A DNA stretch of 64,000 nt from Tetrapyrgos nigripes. Taxonomy: Eukaryota > Basidiomycota > Agaricomycetes > Agaricales > Campanellaceae. The notes under the pieces were generated by a model. That model did not search any database and was not told the DNA's origin. It was given only the letters and a program-made list of their open reading frames with translations. Below are positions 1-12,333 of this stretch, piece after piece. The position numbers and the translations under genes were made by a program. Numbering within the stretch: the first letter of the stretch is position 1; every line of letters begins with the position of its first letter. The stretch spans positions 186,001 to 250,000 of the forward strand of contig JAACJM010000068.1 in assembly GCA_013368315.1 (NCBI GenBank). The letters are read 5' to 3'.

Positions 1-470
1 ACAACGTGTGCCAGTATGTCGACGTGCACTTGAATTGATACGCACTAATAATGACCGCCTTGTGACCATATTTCTAGCTACACCAACCCCATCACCGGCG
101 AGATCGATGCTGCCGCAAATAATGTGGCTTGCCACGGAAACTGTGAGTCCTTCAGACGTACTTCAGACGTATGACTTGAACGCAGAGAAATTTACCGTAC
201 TCATTTTACAGGTTGCGTCTACGTTGCTAGAATTAAGCCATCAAATGCCAACAAAGAGAAACTCAGGAATGAAGCTGCTGGTCTCCTTGGATGTGGAGAC
301 TCTGGAGCCAACAAGATCAATGGAATGCAGCAATTCGGGGACACCCACGGAGTCTGCTTCAGTAATGGCGATGGTTGCGGCGATTGTTTCGATGGTAGGA
401 AAATTTCACATTGCAGGTTCCACTCGGAGAAAACTGACCAACTCTTTATCCAGACTCTGATTTCTCTTAA
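1..470 (+). CDS. 3' end of a small cysteine-rich protein gene (partial)
   Basis: Not a recognised family. The 5' end lies outside the window. A consistent reading frame is obtained by splicing exons 1-13, 78-142, 212-394 and 454-470. The introns have donors GTATGT, GTGAGT and GTAGGA and acceptors CTAG, ACAG and CCAG. The joined peptide has about nine cysteines in roughly 90 residues, including C-x2-C spacing near the C-terminus (GDGCGDCFD). This pattern suits a small secreted disulphide-rich protein, but the signal peptide cannot be seen, so secretion is inference. The last exon is only 17 nt. If the last intron is not used, the frame instead runs on to 543. No function is assigned. Confidence 0.45.
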
Positions 471-1079
471 ATTATCATTGACATTAATATTGCTATGTAG
501 CAATAGCAGCCTATTCGGAAGGAAGCTCTGCCCCATCACCTAGTAACTTGTAGTTATGATAACGACGTTATTAGTATGATCTGAATTATATGTATATGAA
601 GCGACCGTCATTGTATGTTGTAAGAAAGTGTCCTTTTATCAAGGGACTTTGAGTGTTAGTTGGAGGAACTGAAAGGTATCAGAATCAGAGCGATAGCCAC
701 CGACCTAGCACATAAGTATTCGAGCTACGCAATCAGGGACCAAGGAAAGTACAGAAGTCCATTAGAATTGTTCAAGTAAGAAAAGTAAAGATACACTCAT
801 TTGCGTGATGCGCAAAGTACATAGGTAAGTAACAGAGTTTAATGGTCTCGATGCAGACCTGGAGAGGTGAATTCTTCAAGTTCAACATTCTGCCGGAACT
901 ATTTTCTATCCCCTCCGTCGCCTACACAAGAAGCTTCCCAGATGCTTTACACGCAAAGCTCTGATTTGACGCCCGGTAATCCAGCGATCCCACCAAGCCG
1001 GGAGCGCCTGACGTACACCTTGCGGTGTAAAAGCCTTTCTTTGAAGGCTGGACTGGACGATGCAATCCAATGACGAAAC
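471..1079. other. Intergenic, no gene seen
   Basis: About 0.6 kb between the cysteine-rich protein gene and the F-box-like gene. Short open frames occur on both strands, but none shows a recognisable domain or a consistent splice model. Confidence 0.5.
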
Positions 1080-1836
1080 CTACGGGTTCAAGAACTCTAA
1101 CAGATAGACTTGAAAAAATTCATTCATGAAGCATATATTCTGCAAAGTGAGATCCCTCCCTGAGGAGAAAGTCATGAAGAAAGGGTTTCTGAAACTCATG
1201 AAGGAGGCGGGGCCGCAGTATTCGTCGCAGTTTACACTGTGAGCAGAGCCAGATCTTCGTACAGTGAACACGAATGTATGAAGATCTTTCAGGTGAGGGA
1301 GATGGTCCGTGGAATTAAGAGGGATTTGACCTGAACTTGATTCATGTCTATCGCGGTGAGATTGTGATTGTGCAAGTTGGGTATATAGAGGGAGTCCCAT
1401 ACGCCGGTATACTTGAAGTGATCGGAAAAAGGAAGTGCAGAAGCTGGAGACCATTTCTGCGCAATTGAGACAGAAGTTTGTGATTGATGTAGAGACTAGT
1501 AGGTTTTGGAAAGGAATAGAGCAGTTCCTGTGGTACCGTGAAACTAGCAAAAAGTCGTGTCACGGTCTCATTGCGTGAGGTGTAGTGCAGATATGGAGTG
1601 CATAGTGGCTTTGAGGACGCGTAGGCTAGATCAAGAGGAATAAGGCAGGTACGCTCACAGATGGTGACTGTCGCCCAGAGTAGAGGAGTAGAGACTGCGA
1701 TATCTCGCACCCGTTGATTTACAGAGCAAAGAGCCATGGTAGCGAGTGGGCGTTCCTCAAGTTCGACAGAGTGGAATGTATCTTCGAATATCAGCGCAAG
1801 GATTTCATTGGGTAGACGAAGTATTAGATTCTCCAT
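1080..1836 (-). CDS. F-box-domain protein, gene model uncertain
   Basis: The preferred start at 1836 gives an N-terminal F-box-like segment: LPNEILALIFEDTFHS, then a short helix, then a 'TPLLWATVTI' segment typical of basidiomycete F-box-like proteins. Such proteins usually act as substrate adaptors of SCF ubiquitin ligases. Downstream, the coding signal moves between frames near 1420-1450. One frame runs to a stop at 1289-1291 and another to 1080. No clean intron explains this, so the gene may have an unresolved intron or be frameshifted. A longer open frame reaches upstream to 2025 but would overlap the first exon of RPT6 on the other strand. Only 187 bp separate the two start codons, so the genes probably share a divergent promoter. 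Confidence 0.45.
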
Positions 1837-2023
1837 AGACGTCTGAATGGTCAGAGAATCAGAAGAGATGATGACGGTTGTCAAGAATTCGAAGAGAGTG
1901 GCACTTGTTCGAAGTTTGGGCGAAATAAGTGTGTCACAGGATGTCACAAGTTGTGACAAGGAACGCGTAATTGCTACACGCCTCTTTGAAAGTTTCTCTT
2001 CGCCTTCATCCTCTTCCATACCC

Positions 2024-3500
2024 ATGCCTGTTCCAGTACGCGCACCAGTAGCTCCAGGTGGCCTGAAATCCTACTACCAAGCCAAGATAGAAGCTTCAGA
2101 ACTCACTATTAACCAAAAGACCCAGAACTTGCGACGTTTAGAAGCTCAGAGAAATGCTTTGAATGCAAGAGGTAAGTGTTTACATATCTTGTACTTGAAA
2201 GCGTCTCTGATGTTTGTGTTCATTTCACAGTCCGTCTTCTTCGTGAAGAGTTACAACTCCTACACGAGCCAGGTTCATACGTTGGCGAAGTCGTCAAAGT
2301 CATGTCCAAATCCAAAGTCCTCGTCAAAGTCCAACCTGAGGGCAAATATATCGTCGATATTGACTCAGAAATCCCCATATCATCCCTAACACCCAATCTC
2401 CGTATCGCTCTTCGTTCAGATTCCTACACTATTCACAAAATCCTCCCTAATAAAATCGACCCTCTCGTTTCTCTCATGATGGTGGAGAAAGTTCCCGACT
2501 CGACGTATGAGATGGTCGGAGGTTTGGACAAGCAAATCAAAGAGATTAAGGAGGTGATTGAGCTGCCCGTCAAGCACCCCGAGCTCTTCGAATCTCTCGG
2601 TATTGCCCAACCCAAGGGTGTCCTTCTGTACGGACCTCCAGGGACGGGTAAAACTCTGCTCGCTCGTGCAGTAGCACACCACACCGACTGCAAGTTCATT
2701 CGTGTCTCTGGATCCGAGCTGGTGCAGAAGTATATTGGAGAGGGTTCGCGGATGGTTAGAGAGTTGTTCGTGATGGCTAGGGAGCACGCTCCGTCTATAA
2801 TATTCATGGACGAAATCGACTCGATAGGAAGCTCAAGAGGGGAGAGTGGAAGTGGAGGAGGTGACTCCGAAGTCCAGCGGACAATGCTGGAATTGCTGAA
2901 TCAGCTGGATGGATTCGAGAGTACCAAGAACATCAAGGTTATCATGGCTACAAACCGAATCGGTGAGTTTTATTCCCTTGAATATCGCGTGGCATATACT
3001 GAAGAGGTTATTCACAGACATCCTTGATTCCGCTCTCCTTCGTCCTGGTCGTATTGACAGGAAGATTGAGTTCCCTCCTCCAGGACCAGAGGCCCGAGTA
3101 TCAATTTTAAGGATTCACTCAAGGAAGGTTCGTGGCTTTATGCCTGAATAGAGCGCTTCGTGGACACTAATCTCTCTGCTCTCTTATCTTTCGATTACAC
3201 ACTCTAGATGTCCCTTCAACGCGGCATAAACCTTCGTCTTCTAGCCGAAAAGATGGGTCAGTGTTCCGGTGCAGAAGTGAGAGGTATCTGTACAGAAGCT
3301 GGTGAGTATCACTCTGGATTTCTCCCTCTTCACCCCCCTTTCATCCTCGCCATTCACTCACGCAACCTTTTCATTTAGGTATGTATGCCCTCCGTGAACG
3401 TCGACAACACGTTACACAAGAAGATTTCGAGTTTGCTGTCGCCAAGGTCTTGAAGAAGAACCAAGAAGGGAACACGAGTGTCAACAAGTTGTTCTCTTGA
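2024..3500 (+). CDS. RPT6: 26S proteasome regulatory ATPase subunit RPT6 (PSMC5/SUG1)
   Basis: One of six AAA ATPases in the base of the 19S cap, which unfold ubiquitinated substrates into the 20S core. Exons 2024-2171, 2231-2962, 3018-3127, 3208-3301 and 3379-3500 sum to 1206 nt (401 aa), the usual size. The N-terminal coiled coil (residues about 15-60) is followed by the OB domain. The AAA module has Walker A GPPGTGKT at residues 184-191, Walker B IIFMDEID at 239-246, the ISPRTM-equivalent ATNRID sensor-1 region and the arginine-finger segment [10 protein letters not shown]. The third donor is GTTCGT, a less common form. The frame extends upstream of 2024, but [13 protein letters not shown] fits fungal RPT6 starts and avoids overlap with the divergent F-box gene. 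Confidence 0.96.
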
Positions 3501-3778
3501 TGTATTCTTCATCATGCTATACGAGTGGAGGCTTCTTGGCTGTGTTATTCTTATTCTCCTGTGGTGCTCCCAATCGTAGATGTAGGAGCCAATGAAGCAT
3601 TTTCTTTTCTGATGTATGAACCCCGCCGAGACTTGTAATCACCCTTTCAAAGAGGCCTGAGCACGAAACAAAGGTCAAGAAATATCACATAAAAAGTAAC
3701 TATGGACAAAAAGTGTAGTCTAACCAATGTTCTACGTTCTACTGTCATAATCTCATGATTTGTGCTATAATAATACGA

Positions 3779-6266
3779 CTATAGTGCGATCAACATGACT
3801 GCAGTACATAAGCTCAGCGCAAATAGTGGCCAGTAATCCACTGGCACTCTCCTGCTATCCGACGTTTCTGTGGATGTTTGCGTTGTTCCTGGGGTATTTG
3901 ACGTTGCTGAGGGATCTGGATCGGGGGATTCGGCGAAAGCCTGCCCACCTAAGTTATTATGCCAGAAATCACAACGCTGGTCTAAAGCAGTCCCGATATT
4001 CTCCATTGCAATCCCTCCCGGTTGGAGCAATATCCTCGGTGAACCATCGTCTGAGGAGCCTGTTACGCTTACGGCCTGTGGGAACGTCAGTCCTGATATT
4101 ATATCATGTATGGAAAGGAGAAAGTGCACACATCCCAATCTACATCTGCAGATGCCGATGTTGGTACTCCAGTTGTCACGAATGAGCTCCAGTATTCTCT
4201 CATCGCTTGAAACAGCTGCAGATCTTGTACGTTTGCTTTAGAGAGAGAACCCTGCATTAGGAAAAGCCCTTGCAGCTCGCTTCCGTGTGTAGACCCAAGA
4301 TGCGGGTTATTATACCTGTACATCCGTCGAGGTCAGTACCAGACTCAAGTAGTGCGGAGCCATCACGATCTCCAACTTACTCGTATTGATACGCCATCTG
4401 CCCAGCATCCGACAAACTTTGAGTAATCAGACCAGCTGTACACACGTATCTCGCTTCCCCATACATATCCGATCCTTGCTGGTTAAAAGTCCCCAGACCA
4501 TTAAGCTGGTAAAGGTGTAGCCCTTCGTTGAAAGCGGTCTGATTTAGTGAAGGCCATTGTCCGTGAAGGAAATTAAAAACAGTCCTCTCAGACGAGTTCT
4601 TTTCGGCTGTGTTGGCTGCGGAATTTCGAAGACCAGCGGACCAGCCTGCGCCTTCATTTGAATTGGAGCTGGGATAGAAAGGATAAGAAAGAAAGAGCAA
4701 GAGGGAAAAGTTCATAAGGACCCCGATGTAAAGTGAAGCGTAAGATACATACCCAAACATCACTGGTACGTTGGCAAAATTTCCACTCCTAAAACCCTCC
4801 ACAGGTTCCACTGTAATAAAATCTCCGTCGACAATTGGGGCGAAATTGAACAGAGTGGATGAACGATTTGCTACGAGCCTGTTCCAGGAGCTGACCAGAG
4901 TGTCTATCTCTGTAGATCTCAGACAGGACATCACATCTTCCGAAGTGTTGATACCACAACCACTAGATCATTGAATCGAGATACATGAGTTCCTCTTAAT
5001 AAAAGCGATGAATAGACCGTCCTACGCACGTGTTGGAAGAAAACTGGTTGAAGATACCCTCAACAAAGTCGCTGTCGAAAGTAGGTGTAAAGGATAGAGA
5101 TGGACTGTCTCCCATGACTGCATGGAAAAGATCACCGGTATCGCCTTCGTTTGCTAAGAGCTGCGTATGCGAGTGGAGGGTCAACCATTAGAAAGGAAAA
5201 CATCGAGAGAACACTCACATGGAACATGTTAGATCCAGCTCTGTTTGTAACCATTTTCAGAAGGATGGAAATGCGACAAAGCCATTCACTTACCCTCCAG
5301 ATTGACCCGAAATCGTCACAAAATTGGGGTCACCTCCGAATTCAGATATATAGGTCTGGACCCATTGGAGGGCAGTTCGCTGTAACACAGGAAGCGTCAA
5401 TGCGAGCTTTGACACTGAGGCTTCCGGATAATTAACCTGGTCTCGTAATCCAATGTTAAGCTGGCCTTCTTCTTTCAATCTTGAACCACCTAGAAATATT
5501 TTAGTAGAAACCAAAGGTGAAGCAAAGAGACATTGAGCTGTACCCAGGAAACCTAATGCACCCAAACGATAAGCAAAAGAGACGAACATCATCGGATGAG
5601 CAGATGACTTGATGAGCATAGTTGGGTCGAAATCTCTAGTGCTGCCACTTTGGAAGCCACCGCCTGGAGAAACAAACGCATTTTCTAAGAAAGAAGTCAG
5701 ACAAGATAAAAGGTATACGCACCATGGAACCATACCATGACAGGCAGCCCTGAATCGCTAGTCGTTCCAGAAGGCACAAAGACCTATTTCAACAGAGACC
5801 CGGTGAGGTTAACTAGCCAGATGTTCGCCGGGTGCCCTCACGTTACCGAAAAGACAATCTTCAGATGCTTGATCTCCTGTCTGCCCTATACCGATGCAGA
5901 TATTGGCGAACTGATTAATTTGAGAAGTTAGATAACGCCTGCAACATGATAGATTGGAAAACTCACCTGCGTAGCATCGACAGTACCCACGTTGCTTGAC
6001 GGTGGAGAAACAGCAGGCTGCCATCTCATGTCCCCAGTAGGCGCATCTGCATAACGTATCCCAAGATAAGAAGTGATTCCAGTCTCAGAATCATCGCTGC
6101 CTATAAACTCTCCGTCTAACAGTTATTGGAATTGGGTGAGCTTTTCGCGCAAGTATCGTCCTCGGAACGTACAATCGAGATTGACAGTTGGTCGTTGAGC
6201 ATTTGAATGAAGAATTATCGTCCTTGATACCGAAACCACTAGAGACAATAAGAACAAGAAAGACAT
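3779..6266 (-). CDS. Type-B carboxylesterase CE1, predicted GPI-anchored
   Basis: An extracellular serine esterase/lipase of the cholinesterase-like alpha/beta hydrolase family. Its substrate is unknown. Thirteen exons starting at 6266 sum to 1764 nt (587 aa). A clear signal peptide begins MSFLFLLSLVVSVS. The oxyanion loop is WFHGGGF. The nucleophile elbow is GQSGG with Ser209. The acid is Glu337 in SNSNEG and the base is His438 in STHGSEL, so the triad is complete. Unlike paralogs CE2 and CE3, the protein continues about 45 residues past the conserved RCDFW end. That tail is rich in Ser, Thr and Pro and finishes with a hydrophobic segment (WPLFALSLCTAVMLIAL), the layout of a GPI-attachment signal. 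Exon borders match CE3 almost everywhere, but CE1 lacks CE3's intron inside the ADAPTGD motif. The cell-surface location is inference from this tail. Confidence 0.9.
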
Positions 6267-7151
6267 CTTCGCCAGGTAGGTCAGTAGTGTCTCGAGCGAG
6301 ACTGGTGAAACTTACCTATCTTCAACAACCACTAAGACGGGCTTCTTCGGGTTCCGGCCACAGCATGGGTGAGAAGAGTCCAACCTCATATATGTAGCGG
6401 TTATTAAAGGTTATCGGCATGGGTATGGGAAACGTCGAGGAGGCATTTGGGAGGCAAACAGTGGAGTTGCCAAGCTTAAGAAGGGAGCCCTGAGAAACCG
6501 TTTCAAATTTGCAAGATTGTACCCATGGCCAGAAGCAGCTTGCACGGACAAAATGGTCCACAAATAGCCCAAGATGGCCCAAGATGTTCCAAATCGAGGG
6601 CCCGAGAACCTGAGAACCTGGAAGCTGGTTTGGAAAGACAAGCTTGATGATGTCGTCAAAAATAGTCTTCCCTAAGCAGACTCTTGGCTCGGGACGTCGA
6701 TTGAAACGCGTCTAACGCATTGTCCTGCCGACACAGCGTGTTCACGTCGTTGCTTCGAGATCACGTACTCAATTAGCTGATGGCCCATGGGCTACTAGGA
6801 GCCGGTATCTCACTTGTCCAAAGCTGTTCAGTCTTAAAAACAGAGCTTGAGGTCATCTGTGACATAGATTCTGACGGCTAACTTGTAGTGATGGGGTCTA
6901 CAGTGTCGGAATCCATTGACCTATCTATAGTCAAGGGTCTACGGGTCTACGGCCGCGGTTGTAATCGATACCAAAATACCCGAAGTACAGATCAGGTAAT
7001 GAATCAAAGAAGTAAAAAGTAAAAAGAAAGCGAGGTATATATAGGCTGCAGCGAGATTGATATTGATTAACTTTCAAACACTGGAACCGTAAGCCATCGC
7101 ATATTTTTATAAACGATATAGGTCCTGGAATTGAAGATAGAGTCAACCCAT
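6267..7151. other. Intergenic, CE1 upstream region
   Basis: About 0.9 kb between the CE1 start and the decayed F-box paralog. Open frames at 6322-6659 on the minus strand lie upstream of the CE1 signal peptide and have no recognisable domain. No convincing TATA box was seen close to the CE1 start codon. Confidence 0.4.
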
Positions 7152-8222
7152 CTAGGTAGAGAAATGAATGGTACTCACATCACTACCCCTTACTTTCCAA
7201 GTGAGTCGCTTTGGAGTCCGTAACTTGCTGATGGACGAGCATTTTCGAGACTTCATCGCTGTAAGGGAGGATTCATGCTCGCGTTGAGGTAGTGGGCAAT
7301 CCCAGAAGACTATGTAGTTTGGCACTCTGCGCAGGCAAGGAAATTGTTCGGAGTTAGACAACCATTCACCCAGAGCTGTCCACTAGTCCTCTTCGGAAGC
7401 TGAACCATCTGCTCTGAGCGAGAGCATGGCATTGACGAATCGGATCTGGGGAGAGGGGGCCAATAAACGTAGCAAGCGCAAGGAATTCTGAAGCGGTCTA
7501 GTGAGATCAGAGTTGGGTCTCCCTAAACGCATATTTTTAGGTTTGCAACGACATTAGGATTGTGACACGTTCCAAACTTCTGAGATTCAACAGTGTAAAC
7601 AAGTAAACTTTTTACTAGAAATAGATACCTACATGAAAGCTGTTGTACCAAAACCCGTTCACAGCGAGACATTTTAGTTGAGATCCATGAGAACGGAAAA
7701 ACTCCGTCATCAGAGGCATGATGGTAGGTTCATCGGGAGGCCTGTTCAGCCAACCAAGTTTCACGGAAATGAGCAGACGTAACAAAATTGGGTGAAAGCA
7801 GGAGTCGCAATAGCGGTGCAGGTTTTCGTTTTCGACAACGCCAATTTTTGAAGCTGCAGTGACAGGTAAAACGAGTGAGGGAGCTGGTTCTGGTCTGATG
7901 GTGAACTTTCTGACATAGGCACCAAGCGGTCGGATTTTCGCAAAAATTTGGTCTACCTGCTGCACCAGTTATTAGACTTGAGTGTTAATGCGGTAAAGAA
8001 GTATCGTTGGGCCGAGGCGCACCAGGCCCGACAGATGAGAGAAATGAATTCCAAGGGTAGTTTCATTGTCGGCGCTGCCAGTGGTTGTGGTTCTGGACCG
8101 TGGCGGCTGCCTTCGTTCTCGGTGCATGACCTGCAGCGACGGCGCTTTCTTCTTTTGGAGCGGGCACTTTTCCTATCATGGTGCCTGACACTGAGATATG
8201 AAGCAGTAAAACGCACTGACAA
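7152..8222 (-). pseudogene. Decayed paralog of the neighbouring F-box gene
   Basis: Three blocks on the minus strand match the intact gene at 8554-10182 in the same order. Block 1 (about 8220-7960) holds a shortened F-box: LPLEFISLICRAW against LPLELITLVI...SLVCHGW, followed by SAQRYFFTALTLKSN against SAQRYLFTSITLVSN. Block 2 (7965-7615) matches LGPYVRKLILRPEPG and the KLGWLTRPPG and FCRSHGPQ segments. Block 3 (7361-7152) matches the FPSLRAVQ...KV tail. About 15 residues of the F-box, and the leucine-rich stretch between block 1 and the LGWL motif, are missing. Frames do not connect through recognisable introns. It is best read as a tandem-duplicate relic, although a strongly divergent working gene cannot be excluded. 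Confidence 0.6.
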
Positions 8223-8553
8223 AAGTGCTGAGGCTCCTTTCGTGTCCTGAGATTTCTAGTTGAAAAGAAGAGTCTGAACAACGACTGGTGCCAGGAGTTC
8301 AAGGCGCTTGGTCGAGATTCTCACATTCCATAATTGGTACACACAATCTACGGAACAATTGCAGAAACAAAAGTGGACTTTCAGAAGGTGGAGAGTACGG
8401 AAGTTATGTTACTGTGTATGTACACAGAATATGAATACGAAATGAGATAAAGTACAGTTGTCCTCCAGTCAGTGCTTACATGTAGCGTATTACACACATA
8501 GTGGGTATCGTCAGTCTGGTTTCACGAGACTACATGTAGCGGTGTCTGTCATC

Positions 8554-10182
8554 CTACCAGCAATCTATAGGGTCCTGAAAACCACCATACTACGGTCAAA
8601 AAAGCGCCTCAAAAAGAACAGAAGAAAGGTACTCACATCCATCGTCATTGTATACCAATACAGTTTCGAGGTAACCTTCCCATGAAGTCGGTTTGAAGAC
8701 AACAACTTGTGCATACACGTCCGAATCTGCTTCTTCATCGCAGCAACAGAATTATGGCACTCAAGCTGTTCTGGACGAGGGTTGATACGATGAATGAGTT
8801 GAACTTGCAACTGTACAGCTCGCAAAGAGGGAAATTTCTGAGGATCGGCCAGCACTTTATCCAAACATTTCCACTTCGATTCAGAACCTATGTCGTCTGC
8901 TCTGAGGGCAAGCTTGAGGGTGAATTTTTGCGCTTGAAGGCAAGGCGCCATGAAATTGAGCACACGCATCGCATTTCCCACTGGATTGGCCGTTAGGTGT
9001 TTGGGGTAATCCCGATACATGAAATTTTTGAGTGACATTGTGAGAGTGATGTCTTCAACATTTTTGAAGTGGGATAAAGCACTGCCGAAACCTCTCAGCC
9101 CTGATGAGATGCAAAGAGTTAGTTGCTCGGCGTCAAAGCAGGAGTCTACATACCTTCAGAGTTTCCTTGTACTGAAACTCCAAACACGGTAAGACTTTTG
9201 ATCTGCGGCCCATGAGATCGACAGAACGTCTCCAATAGAGGAACAGCGTTAGGTCCACCGACGTTAGCGTAGCCAGGAGGTCTGGTGAGCCAACCAAGCT
9301 TCAGAACTCTTAGACGGGACGAATCGAAGCCAGGGGAGCCTAAGAACTGGAGCAACGGCTCAGCAAGAGCTATTCTCTCGTTTGACAGTGCCAAGCTTTC
9401 CAGCTGTACGGGTGAAGTGGTTGCATGTGCAGGTGTCCTTGAGCTCAACTCGGTCGAGACAGTTTTCGGAACCTTGAAGTCACGGGTATTCTCTCTGGGT
9501 GGAATTCAGCTATACGAAGTGCAGGCAAAGCACGGAGAATTTCCCCAAAATCGACTCCAGACATTTGTCCTTTGACCCTGAGTATCTCCACAGACTTGAG
9601 TTTTGCGACGACAAACTCCTGACCAGAGACATGCCATTGGTCTTGGAGAGTATCGATCTCTAGTTCTCGTATACCGGGGCATCTCTCGATGACATTGGTG
9701 GCTCCCCGAAGGTTTAGAAAGGAGCAAGTCCCAGGTTCCGGTCTGAGGATGAGTTTCCTGACGTAGGGACCGAGGTAGTCAGAAGTTCTTAGGAACCTGT
9801 TCCATTCATGGCAGGAGTCGTTGGACACGAGTGTGATAGAGGTAAAGAGGTATCGCTGAGCCGAACGGCGCCATCCGTGACAGACCAAACTACATCCCTT
9901 CAGTGAGGCGACGTCATGCTCGAGCTGCTGTATGACTAGGGTAATCAATTCCAGAGGTAGGTTTGAGATAGGGCATGGTTCAGGGGAAGGTTCTGGAGAA
10001 GTGTCTTTTCTTTTCGATGTAGTATGAGCTGTGACTGTGCGCCCTGTACGCGCTTTCTTCCTTGAAGGTGCCTGTTCGTCCCTTGGTACTGCAGATGGTA
10101 CTGGAGTGGTGGCATTTCGTCTTGAGGGGGAGGGTGCGCATGTACGCCGGTTCTTGCGAGCTTTCTTCGTTGAAGATGGCAT
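8554..10182 (-). CDS. F-box protein with Lys/Arg/Ser-rich N-terminus
   Basis: A probable SCF-type adaptor. The start MPSSTKKARKNRR at 10182 is followed by about 90 basic, Ser/Pro-rich residues that resemble a nuclear signal region. The F-box follows (LPLELITLVIQQLEHDVASL...SLVCHGWRRSAQRY), then a leucine-rich substrate-recognition half. The last exons are well supported: one ends at 9154, one spans 8637-9100, and a 21-nt terminal exon spans 8554-8574. Between about 9570 and 9480 the coding frame changes from the one encoding ALPALRIAEFHP to the one encoding NTRDFKVPKTVSTELSS. The only candidate intron there (83 nt, donor GTCGAT) is weak. Either that intron is real or the gene carries a single-base frameshift. 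Exon-length arithmetic does not close without it. Confidence 0.7.
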
Positions 10183-11105
10183 TGTCGTCCTATTCAAGAT
10201 GGGCTGAGCTACAAATGAGGAGGAACAGCTCAAGACACACCTTGTACAAGATAGCACTGAGTAGGCTTCGAGGTCTTGAGAATTGGACGGGCAGATTTAC
10301 AACTGCAGAGTAGGAAATAATTCGAGAACAAGGAGTAGGTTCCCACGTATCGAGATCCTTTTATTGCTTTTTGGTTGCTTTGAGGACGATCAGAACAATA
10401 GAACCAGGTCAAGGGCCGTAGAGACTGACTCACGATAAGCATCTCTCCATGGACCTCAACGCATTGACCGCTCATACGTCGGAAGAAGCATTAGGCGCCG
10501 CCGTAAGAGGATTCCTCATTCTGAACTTGATCAAACGCAGCACTGAGCAGAATTCAAGGCCCAGGTACTGTATTTGTATAAATTCTTTACATCATGGCAG
10601 CGAGATCGCCTTGTCTCATCGACAAGACACGAGCGTAGTAGATACAGAGTAACTTTTCTGAGTTGGGCAGTCAGCAAAATGAACAAGAGAAGGATGTACT
10701 TGTCTCTGCAGCACAGACAGCTACTCCTGCCAGCGTCCGGAAACCTCAGACTATGTTCATCAGGTTTAGGCCCTGGCTAGTCAAGCGGGTGTAGATCACA
10801 ACTACGGTGTGATATAGTGAATACTGCATGGGTCGGGTCTCGGCGGTCGCTTTGACCGGCTTCTTCTGCAAATTACCAGACGCATCCGGTACGATTGTAG
10901 GACCACAGATCTTGCTGCATTTGGACAGGGATTGGGAGTTGACTGAAGCCCAGCAAATATCGGTATTTTCCAGCAGGGATACTATATGAAATGTTTGGGA
11001 ATTGCTGAAGGGGAGTGGATATTCCGTTGGATGTAAGAGGCAGAGAGGCGCAACTTTATTTATAATAAATCCCGAAAGCTTACTACTCTTTCTTACTCTC
11101 ATGTC
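10183..11105. other. Intergenic, no gene seen
   Basis: About 0.9 kb between the divergently transcribed F-box gene and the metallo-beta-lactamase gene. A 146-residue minus-strand frame at 10746-11186 overlaps the first exons of the latter and shows no domain. Confidence 0.45.
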
Positions 11106-12333
11106 ATGGAGAAGCTGGAGGTTCTTGCCTCGATAACTAGGGTTCGTCTCTTCCTTTAAGCTCATGGAATGCATTCTTATGGACACAACTTCAGTTGAGT
11201 TCGAATGTCGTCCGAGTTTTAGGGCAGGTAATGCTGTCTTGATTGCTGTGTTTATCTGCGAGTGACCATCTCATATTATTGAATCATGTAGAACCCAGGA
11301 AAGTTCCAGCTGCAGGGTTAGTGAGCTCATTTTTTGCCACTGAAGGTACTCAAGGTTGATTTGTTTAGGAACCAACACCTACATCGTCGGGAAACAGAAC
11401 CCCTATACCCTCATCGACACTGGAGAAGGGAAGGCCGAGTACATCCCAGTCCTGGAGTCTGCACTGCGTGAAACAGTACCTCTAACGGATCCAAACGAAC
11501 CTCATGTGTCCGACATCGTGATTTCTCATTGGCACCATGACCATGTCGGTGGGCTCCCAGATGTCCTGTCCCTACTCCGCAAGCTTTGGGATGAACGAAG
11601 CTCACCAACACCTTTTAAACCACCTCGTCTCCACAAATTCCCCTTTCCATCGAATGATGAACCAGATAGAAGCATTGTTTCCTCAATCATCCAATCCTTG
11701 CCTCCCGGGTCGTTCACACCCACTCCAGAAGGGAAACCATTCCATGACATCTTCGACTCCCAGGTTCTGTCCGCGAAGTCGACGCCTATGAAGGTACTTC
11801 ACACTCCCGGACATACCGCCGACTCAATCTGCTTGTACATTCCAGAAGATAAGGCTTTGTACACAGCAGACACTGTTCTGGGTCAGGGTACTGCCGTATT
11901 CGAGGATCTCAGCGCCTATATCAACAGTTTGAGGAAGATGCTGGACTTTCACAGTGGACCTATTGACGTTGACATACATACTGCGTCAATTGCGCCAACA
12001 TATCAGGTCCTGTATCCTGGTCATGGGCCTGTCGTCTCTGAAGGTGCCAAGACGATTGAAATGTATATCAACCACCGGCTCCAAAGGGAAAAGCAGGTGT
12101 TGCAGGTTCTGGATTCACCGTCACCCAGTGCAAAGGCCCAGGGATCTGGCGGCGAGAGCCCTCGTAATTGGACAACTTGGGACGTCGTCACGAAGATATA
12201 CGCAGAGTATCCGGAGAACCTTTGGTTACCCGCTGCTCATGGGATTGACTTGCACATGAAGAAGCTGGAGAAGGATGGTGCCGTTAGAAAGGTTGGCGGT
12301 GAAGGTGTTGAGACTATTTGGGCAAGGCTCTGA
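11106..12333 (+). CDS. Metallo-beta-lactamase-fold hydrolase, LACTB2-like
   Basis: Exons 11106-11141, 11195-11227, 11292-11316 and 11369-12333 sum to 1059 nt (352 aa). The three short 5' exons restore the conserved family start: MEKLEVLASITR, then VVRVLGQNPGKF, then LQGTNTY. The zinc-binding motif is H85-W-H87-H88-D89-H90 (SHWHHDHVGG). It is followed by HTPGHTADS, YTADTVLG and YPGHGP, completing the HxHxDH/H/D/H ligand set. The C-terminal part (WLPAAHGIDLHMKKLEKDG) is the winged-helix-like tail of the LACTB2 group. Human LACTB2 is a mitochondrial endoribonuclease. Fungal relatives also include thioesterases that release polyketides. No polyketide synthase lies nearby, so a housekeeping role is more likely, but this is inference. 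Confidence 0.9.

Noticed and set aside
867..1073. Short plus-strand frame upstream of the F-box-like gene
   Set aside because: 68 codons, no domain, no splice partners.
1847..2389. Longer RPT6 N-terminus or a separate gene
   Set aside because: It runs into the first RPT6 intron, and its first 59 codons oppose the F-box gene; the usual RPT6 start is at 2024.
10746..11186. 146-residue minus-strand frame
   Set aside because: It overlaps the first exons of the metallo-beta-lactamase gene and has no recognisable features.
11106..12333. Part of a polyketide cluster
   Set aside because: Some relatives are polyketide-releasing thioesterases, but no synthase or tailoring genes lie next to it.
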